Source: Gordionus sp. m RMFG-2023 (taxonomy: Eukaryota > Nematomorpha > Gordioida > Chordodea > Parachordodidae). From it: DNA of 64,000 nucleotides. The position numbers and the translations under genes were made by a program. Below the pieces are notes generated by a model, which was not told the origin of the DNA, ran no database searches, and worked only from the letters and a program-made list of their open reading frames with translations. This document shows, one piece after another, positions 58,681 through 64,000 of the stretch; position 1 is the first letter of the stretch; every line of letters begins with the position of its first letter. The DNA lies in NCBI RefSeq assembly GCF_954871325.1, contig NC_088779.1, positions 24,848,869 through 24,912,868 on the forward strand, in the 5' to 3' direction.

Positions 58681-60829
58681 GATTTTACTTTTTTTATGGA
58701 AAATGAATTGAAAAAAAAATTAAGGTTTGAAACGGCGATAATTAGGCAATAAAAAACTAATAATATTATTATAAATGAAATCATTTTTTTAAAAAATTTG
58801 GCTCTTTTAACATTAAAGACCTTTTTTTGTTTTGTTATAAATTTGGATAATTTTAATTTTTCATCCCCTAGCTGGCACCTAGAGAGTAAAAAATTATTAT
58901 TGTTTTGTCTTTTTATGTAATATTTTATATATAATTTTTTAAAAATATTAATATTAATTTTATTGTTTTTTTTATATAAATATAAATAAAATCTATGGTT
59001 TTTAAATAATTTTGAGCTACTCTTAAGATAGCTTTAACGTTAGAAAATCTGCTTAACCTAATAAGATTTTACAATTGTACTGAAAACACATACTTTTATT
59101 GAGCCCTTATTATGTCATTAAGTGCTCTGCATAAGATCTAATTTTTAAATCCGGTCTGTCATAAACTTCTTTTAGAAAAATTTGTTCTGCCCAGCCTTGA
59201 ACAAAACATTTTTGTTTAACCCGAAAAGCACGACCCGAAATAAAAAATACGATTATTTTTCGCCAGGATCGACCCAAATTTATTTAAATATGGAAAATTT
59301 TAATTTCTTTTTAAGTGTAAAATAATAATAAAAATTAATATCTCTTTCACCTTTGAGCACTAACTTTCATCATTACTCTAAATTTCTCCAATTTATATTT
59401 CACTCTCACATTTATATATTTCTCTATTAATAAAAATCTTCCCCCTAATTGTACTTTACTATCGCGCTTTGCGCTCTCATAATTTATTTCGTTCACTTCA
59501 ATTTAATTTAACACAGCATTTGTACACACCTTATTTCCAATAATTAATAAACATTAACCACTCAAAAATCTCAACAATACTTTTTTTTGACACCAAATTT
59601 TATATCTTTTTTTTTTAAAAATTATCACTACATTTTTTAAATACCTCCACAAATATTAGCTATTATATAATATAACTCATCAAGTAAAACTCTATTCTAC
59701 AACTCACACAAATTAACAAATCAAATCTGATAAAAACAAAAAAGGGAAATTATAGGCTTGAAGATTTAATCTATAACGGTTATTAGGATGGTCGCACAGG
59801 ATAAAAATTAGACAGAAAAAAGACACTTTATTAAATTCAATAGTCTTTATTGATTATATTATTTGAATATTGACGTTGATGTAATGTCTTTTTATTTTAT
59901 AATATGGTTATACAAAAAACAGCAAGTGGTAAAAGAAAATGAAAATATATATCAATATATATATATTTAATCGCCTTGAGATGTATTTATATACATGTTA
60001 ATTTCATTGAATAAAAAGATAATATGAACATATTTAAATATTCAACAAATTGAATAAGCGAAATATTTAAGAAGTATTTAAATATACAATGAATTACAAC
60101 AAATTAAGCGAACATGTAACAAAATCGAAAACTAAAATTTATAAATTTTCAACCAAATTTTATTAGCTAACAAAATATATATATCTATAAAAAACAAAAA
60201 TTTGTTATTATTATAAAATCTCGCCCCTTTTATACATTTTTGGGACCAAGAAATCACGAGTTCTACACGTGATATCTATAATAAGGTGACTTATAAATAC
60301 GATAAATATTAAACAAAATAATTTTTAAAAATATATATATTTTACGGAAATATATAAATAGGCAATATAATTATTAATAATAAAATAACAGTTTACAATA
60401 AATATTTTTACTCTTTAGCGACAAAAAAAGTTGAATAATAACGATTATGACAATTGTCACTTTTCTGTGTTACATTACATTTTCATTGAAATTTTAATTT
60501 AACATTTTTTTTTAATAATATTAATTTTTACCCATTTGCGTCAAAAAAGTTAAAAGATAGATTATGACAATTGTCACTTTGTGGTACATCTTCGTTGAAT
60601 TTTGATTTTAATTTAACATGTTTACTAACCCTTTTACCAATAAAATATTATATAACATCTTATGATATGAATATCGTTGATCAAAAATATTTTTAAATGC
60701 AAAAAGATCTAGATCTTTCAAGTTCGTTTTTCAAAATTTTTTTATTAAAAAATCTTCAAATTTTACGATCTTCAAAGATCTTTCTCAAATTTTTTCTTTG
60801 GATATTTTTTGTACAACTCTGATTTAGAA

Positions 60830-61245
60830 GCGTATTTATTAATAATTGTTTATTTAATCATTTTCATAAAAATTGCATTTTTTAAATTTAAATTTTATGA
60901 TATAAATTTATTAAATGATTTACATTACATTTCAAAAATCCCCATGAAATCATATTTTTAATATGTTAACTTAATGTTATTTTTAATTCCATTATAAACT
61001 ATATACATCAAAATTTTAATATATGAACTAATGTGTTAATATAATTTTAAAACAAAATAAAACGATAATGTATATTTAGGATATATAATAAAAATTTATA
61101 TTAAATAAATTAAATTTAAGGGTTATAACAAGAAATAAATAGAAATCACAGATATACTAAATTGAAACTGTTTAAAATTAATAATAATATTTTTTTAATT
61201 TCTATGATGATTGATATTCCTGCTAGTGAAAAAGAAAGTAATAAA
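60830..61245. other. AT-rich spacer, nothing recognised
   Basis: A/T-dominated DNA between two transposons; no gene or repeat recognised. Confidence 0.45.
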
Positions 61246-61439
61246 TAATGTTGTGGCTCGATTTGAGCCGATTTTTACAAACTGTTAACAATATTATATC
61301 CAGAAAAATATTACACAAAGCCTGAAGATTTTGCTTACAGATGGCACAAAGGTTTGCACATCTATTCTAGAAATCTCGTGGGTTAGGCAAATATTTTTGG
61401 CTTGAATATTTAGTCAGCCGTTTTAACAAATCAGCTTAA

Positions 61440-63124
61440 TCTTTCAAATACTCTGGTGAGGTATATAAAACCTCAGGCATGCTAGAAATGATATTACATA
61501 AAAACAGTTAAATATTATGATCTGGATTCTTCAGTAACTTTATCAAATATATCTTTAAATCTATATTCCAAATTTCATATATTTGTGTTGAGTGGTTTTT
61601 AACATATAAGCATTGTGTGATTGATTGTTTTTTGTGAGACCCCACCAAAGTAAATTTGTAATTTTTTAAGAAAATTTTTAAAATTATAAATATATACTAC
61701 TATATTATAAAATTTATTAAAACAAAATTTAAATATCTTTTATTTTGATTGAGATATATGGAAAAGAAAACTTAAACATTTTTTTTGGTGGAGTTATTTT
61801 ATTTACCATCTGGCTCATTTCTCAAATTAATTTTTTTTATCATATACTATGATTTTTGCAGATTCTAATAGTAAATGTAAAATTATTTAAGATATAATAT
61901 CATTTAATTTGAGGTGATTATGTAATTGATTGTGAGGAAGAAGATTTTATTTACGTTATTGATCATGATACACAATCTAAATTAGATGAATAAGAAGATA
62001 TGCTAGTTGAAACAGACAATAAACTTAAATATTATTTAGATAAATATGGAATTATTTATCATACCTATTTCTCTGTAAAATTAGCTAAAAATAAAGTGAC
62101 TCAATGGAAAAAGGATTGTAAATCAAAGAGTAAGAACACGTCAACAAAATTTAATATTTCATATGCCAGGAGTGAAAGAATATGGGGAAAAAGTTGACAT
62201 GCCCAGAAAAATGTTTTGATTTGTTCATATATAAGTAAAAACTACACTGATCAATATGAAAGTTCTACAAAAGAGGTTGATGTAATAGAATTCAAGGCAT
62301 TGTTGGGAATTCTTTATTTAGCTGATTTTCAAATAAAATATTCAAAATATGCCAGATTTATCAAAATCTGATGAATTTGGAACTGAGATATTTAGAGCAA
62401 CAATGACACTCAAAAGATTCAGATTTTTAATTTATACAATAAGATTTGATGACATATTAATATGAGAAGAGAGAAAAATGATAGACAAAGCAATTCGCAT
62501 TAGAAATATTTTTCAAGAATTTGTTGATAACTGCTACAGATCATATACAATATCAGAATAGACACCCCTAGATGAAATGCTTCTAGCATTTCGTGGTAAA
62601 TGCCCACTCAGGCAATACATGCCAAATAAACCATCAGAATATGGCATTAAACTATACTCCTTATAAAAAACAAAATATTTTTAATATGTAAAATAAATTT
62701 ATGTTTAGAACATATTAATTTTTTATGTATTAAATGTTTTGCATGTTAAATTTAGGATATTTCAATGTTCTATATTTTTTTTACAGTAATTTGTTTTTAT
62801 ATTGAAGAATAAACATCCATATTATGAATTATCATGATTATATGATGGATAAGTTATTTTTTTAATTTTATATTTGAAATTTAAAAAAAGTAAGCTTTTT
62901 TAAATTTTTTTTGGCACATATTATAATTATCCTCATCATCTTTAATCTAGGCTTAAAAAATATAAATATTTAAATATTTTATCAAACTTAAGGTTACATC
63001 TATCTTATATCCAAATATCAAATGAAAATAATGAATATAACTGGAGATATATACATTTGAAATTGGGGTCTATTAAACCCCACCCGAGTACTAACGTTAT
63101 TTTTTTCACCGGAGTATTGAAGGG
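61440..63124 (+). mobile_element. piggyBac transposon relic with TTAA target duplications
   Basis: TTAA at 61436-61439 and 63125-63128 bracket the element. The left terminus TCTTTCAAATACTCTGGTG and the right terminus read inward CCCTTCAATACTCCGGTG are the worn inverted ends. TTAA duplication is the mark of piggyBac, and the interior codes for a piggyBac-type transposase fragment. At 1,685 bp it is internally deleted. Confidence 0.85.
61900..62675 (+). pseudogene. piggyBac transposase, N-terminal half, broken
   Basis: In order: CEEEDFIYVIDHD (acidic N terminus), QWKKDCKSKSKNTSTKFNI (W..... lead-in), then a MPGVKEYGEK-like stretch, VDVIEFKALLGILYLADFQ (near 62290), GTEIFRATMTLKRFRFLIYTIRFDD in a neighbouring frame (near 62380-62450), and TPLDEMLLAFRGKCPLRQYMPNKPSEYGIKLYSL (near 62560-62665). 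These follow the piggyBac/PGBD DDD-domain layout; the sequence includes the first catalytic region but the later catalytic aspartates and the C-terminal cysteine-rich finger are gone. Several stops and frame changes occur. Confidence 0.8.
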
Positions 63125-63344
63125 TTAAATCAAGCCGTTTAACAATACTAGTAATGAAACAATTATGTAAATTCCCTTGAATCTCATCCAAATTTTAAGA
63201 TAGATGGAAATATTTTAAAATGATTAAATCAATGATAATCATTGGATTAAATATAAAAATATAAAGTAACACCTAAATTCTAAGCCTGTACAAACAAAAA
63301 TCTGAAAACATAATTTATGAACCACTTAAATTTTTTTCACTAGG

Positions 63345-63494
63345 TAGTGTTAAAGAGCTTGATTAGAGCTTATTTTCCAAAATAATTAACTCAATATCTT
63401 AGCCAGAAAAATATTCTTTAAGCCCGACGATTTTACTAAAGGAGATCTACACCTTTCGTCTGAAAAATCTGCTTATCGAGCCATTTAACAACAT
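63345..63494. mobile_element. Worn TAGTGTTGTTAAACGGCTC-family MITE
   Basis: tagtgttaaagagcttgatt at the left and cttatcgagccatttaacaac at the right, with agccagaaaaatattctttaa also seen in the copy at 61246. Shorter than the 223-bp complete copy; no target duplication seen. Confidence 0.55.
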
Positions 63495-64000
63495 AAAACA
63501 CTGATTTATAAGTAATAGATTGTAAAATAAGCATAGGTAGTTGTTTTCGTTTTTCAAAGAGTTTTTAATATGCTATATTTTGGAGAATAAAATTAAAAAA
63601 GATATAAGCCCATAACTTTGTAAACTAGATTCTACTAAAATATATGCGATATTTCGGAAATTTTGATTTTACTGCCTTTTCAAAAATTAACAGTGATTAT
63701 TGTTTATTATTTATTGATCTAAGAACATCGTGTATAATCAATTATATTATCCAATTGGTTGGTATTTCTATTGGTATTTCGTATTCTACAAACTGGTTAC
63801 TCTTTGATGTAGATCGTAAATTCGATTTATAAATATCAAATCTATTCATGTTTTATATATATGCTTCTAAGAATAAAGAATATATTCGAATTTAATATTA
63901 TAAGTGTATATTATTTAACTAATATTTAATTATCCTAGTGTATCATTACGATGCGCTAACATGTTTTCTAAATTCAGGCAACACGTTTAACATAAATACG
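63495..64000. other. AT-rich end of window, nothing recognised
   Basis: A 62-codon open frame at 63644-63832 has no recognised features and no coding bias that sets it apart; I do not call it a gene. Confidence 0.4.

Larger units (their letters stand above)
56931..60821. mobile_element. hAT-like element with inverted ends of about 350 bp
   Basis: The left end caaagttatac and the right end read inward CAGAGTTGTAC open a long inverted match: tgaagattttt motifs, atttttgatcaa.gat.ttcat, catgttaaattaaaat, gaagatgtaccaca/taaag and gtgacaattgtcataatc (left 56931-57290, right 60430-60821). Flanks acttagat (56923-56930) and atttagaa (60822-60829) agree at 6 of 8. The interior of about 3.1 kb has no recognisable transposase, only short repeats and AT-rich DNA. 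Termini and an 8-bp duplication favour hAT; the imperfect duplication implies an old insertion. Confidence 0.6.
61246..63150. mobile_element. TAGTGTTGTTAAACGGCTC-family MITE split by piggyBac
   Basis: Left part 61246-61439 (taatgttgtggctcgatttgag ... gtcagccgttttaac) and right part 63125-63150 (ttaaatcaagccgtttaaca atacta) are the two ends of one MITE. Flanking octamers gtaataaa (61238-61245) and gtaatgaa (63151-63158) agree at 7 of 8. The middle is the piggyBac relic. Confidence 0.75.

Noticed and set aside
63644-63832. 62-residue open frame at the window end
   Set aside because: No start context, domain or coding bias distinguishes it from chance in AT-rich DNA.
1-64000. CRISPR arrays, operons, bacterial promoters or terminators
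   Set aside because: Spliced animal-type genes and transposons show that the DNA is eukaryotic; the tandem repeats seen have no spacer structure.

Overview
The window is AT-rich eukaryotic DNA and almost certainly from an animal. It holds four spliced genes that can be argued from sequence, and most of the rest is decayed transposons, many nested in one another. Two genes have clear animal orthologues, SLC30A6/ZnT6 and hnRNP M, and a third is a lysosomal Pro-X carboxypeptidase. The AT richness, short introns and mix of hAT, ZMYM1-type hAT, foldback MULE, piggyBac and Ginger/KRBA2-like integrase relics would suit a cnidarian or a derived cnidarian such as a myxozoan. That placement is an inference with low confidence. 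Two 10-base N runs mark assembly gaps.

Layout, 1-9 kb: the last exons of a ZnT6-like zinc transporter (+) converge on a two-exon S28 serine carboxypeptidase (-, 3.2 kb intron). 7.5-9.3 kb: simple and duplicated repeats. 9.4-16.4 kb: a hAT element (hAT-A) with a perfect 8-bp target duplication. It encloses a second hAT (hAT-B), which itself carries two transposase copies in inverted orientation, and a smaller element. 16.4-23.4 kb: arms made of a 290-bp repeat, an integrase relic, and a 4.5 kb foldback MULE with a transposase tail. 23.5-26.5 kb: a third hAT with nearly all transposase domains. 26.5-31.8 kb: a duplicated repeat, fragments of a ZMYM1-type hAT and a LINE tail.

32-39.8 kb: mostly gene-poor, with an unrecognised three-exon gene (-), a complete 223-bp MITE, and a small two-exon gene (-) for a secreted His/Gly/Arg-rich peptide of 70 residues. 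39.8-47.8 kb: a broken Ty3/gypsy-type LTR element (-) flanked by inverted leader-like arms of about 1.1-1.2 kb. 49.4-52.0 kb: a nine-exon hnRNP M/MYEF2-type RNA-binding protein gene (+). 54.0-56.9 kb: a 2.8 kb foldback element with no coding sequence, with a 9-bp target duplication. 56.9-60.8 kb: a further hAT-like element with inverted ends of about 350 bp. 61.2-63.2 kb: a piggyBac relic inserted in a MITE.

The host genes share no obvious pathway: vesicular zinc supply, lysosomal peptide trimming, pre-mRNA splicing and a secreted peptide. The two foldback elements, the secreted peptide gene and the odd LTR arrangement are the parts most worth following up.
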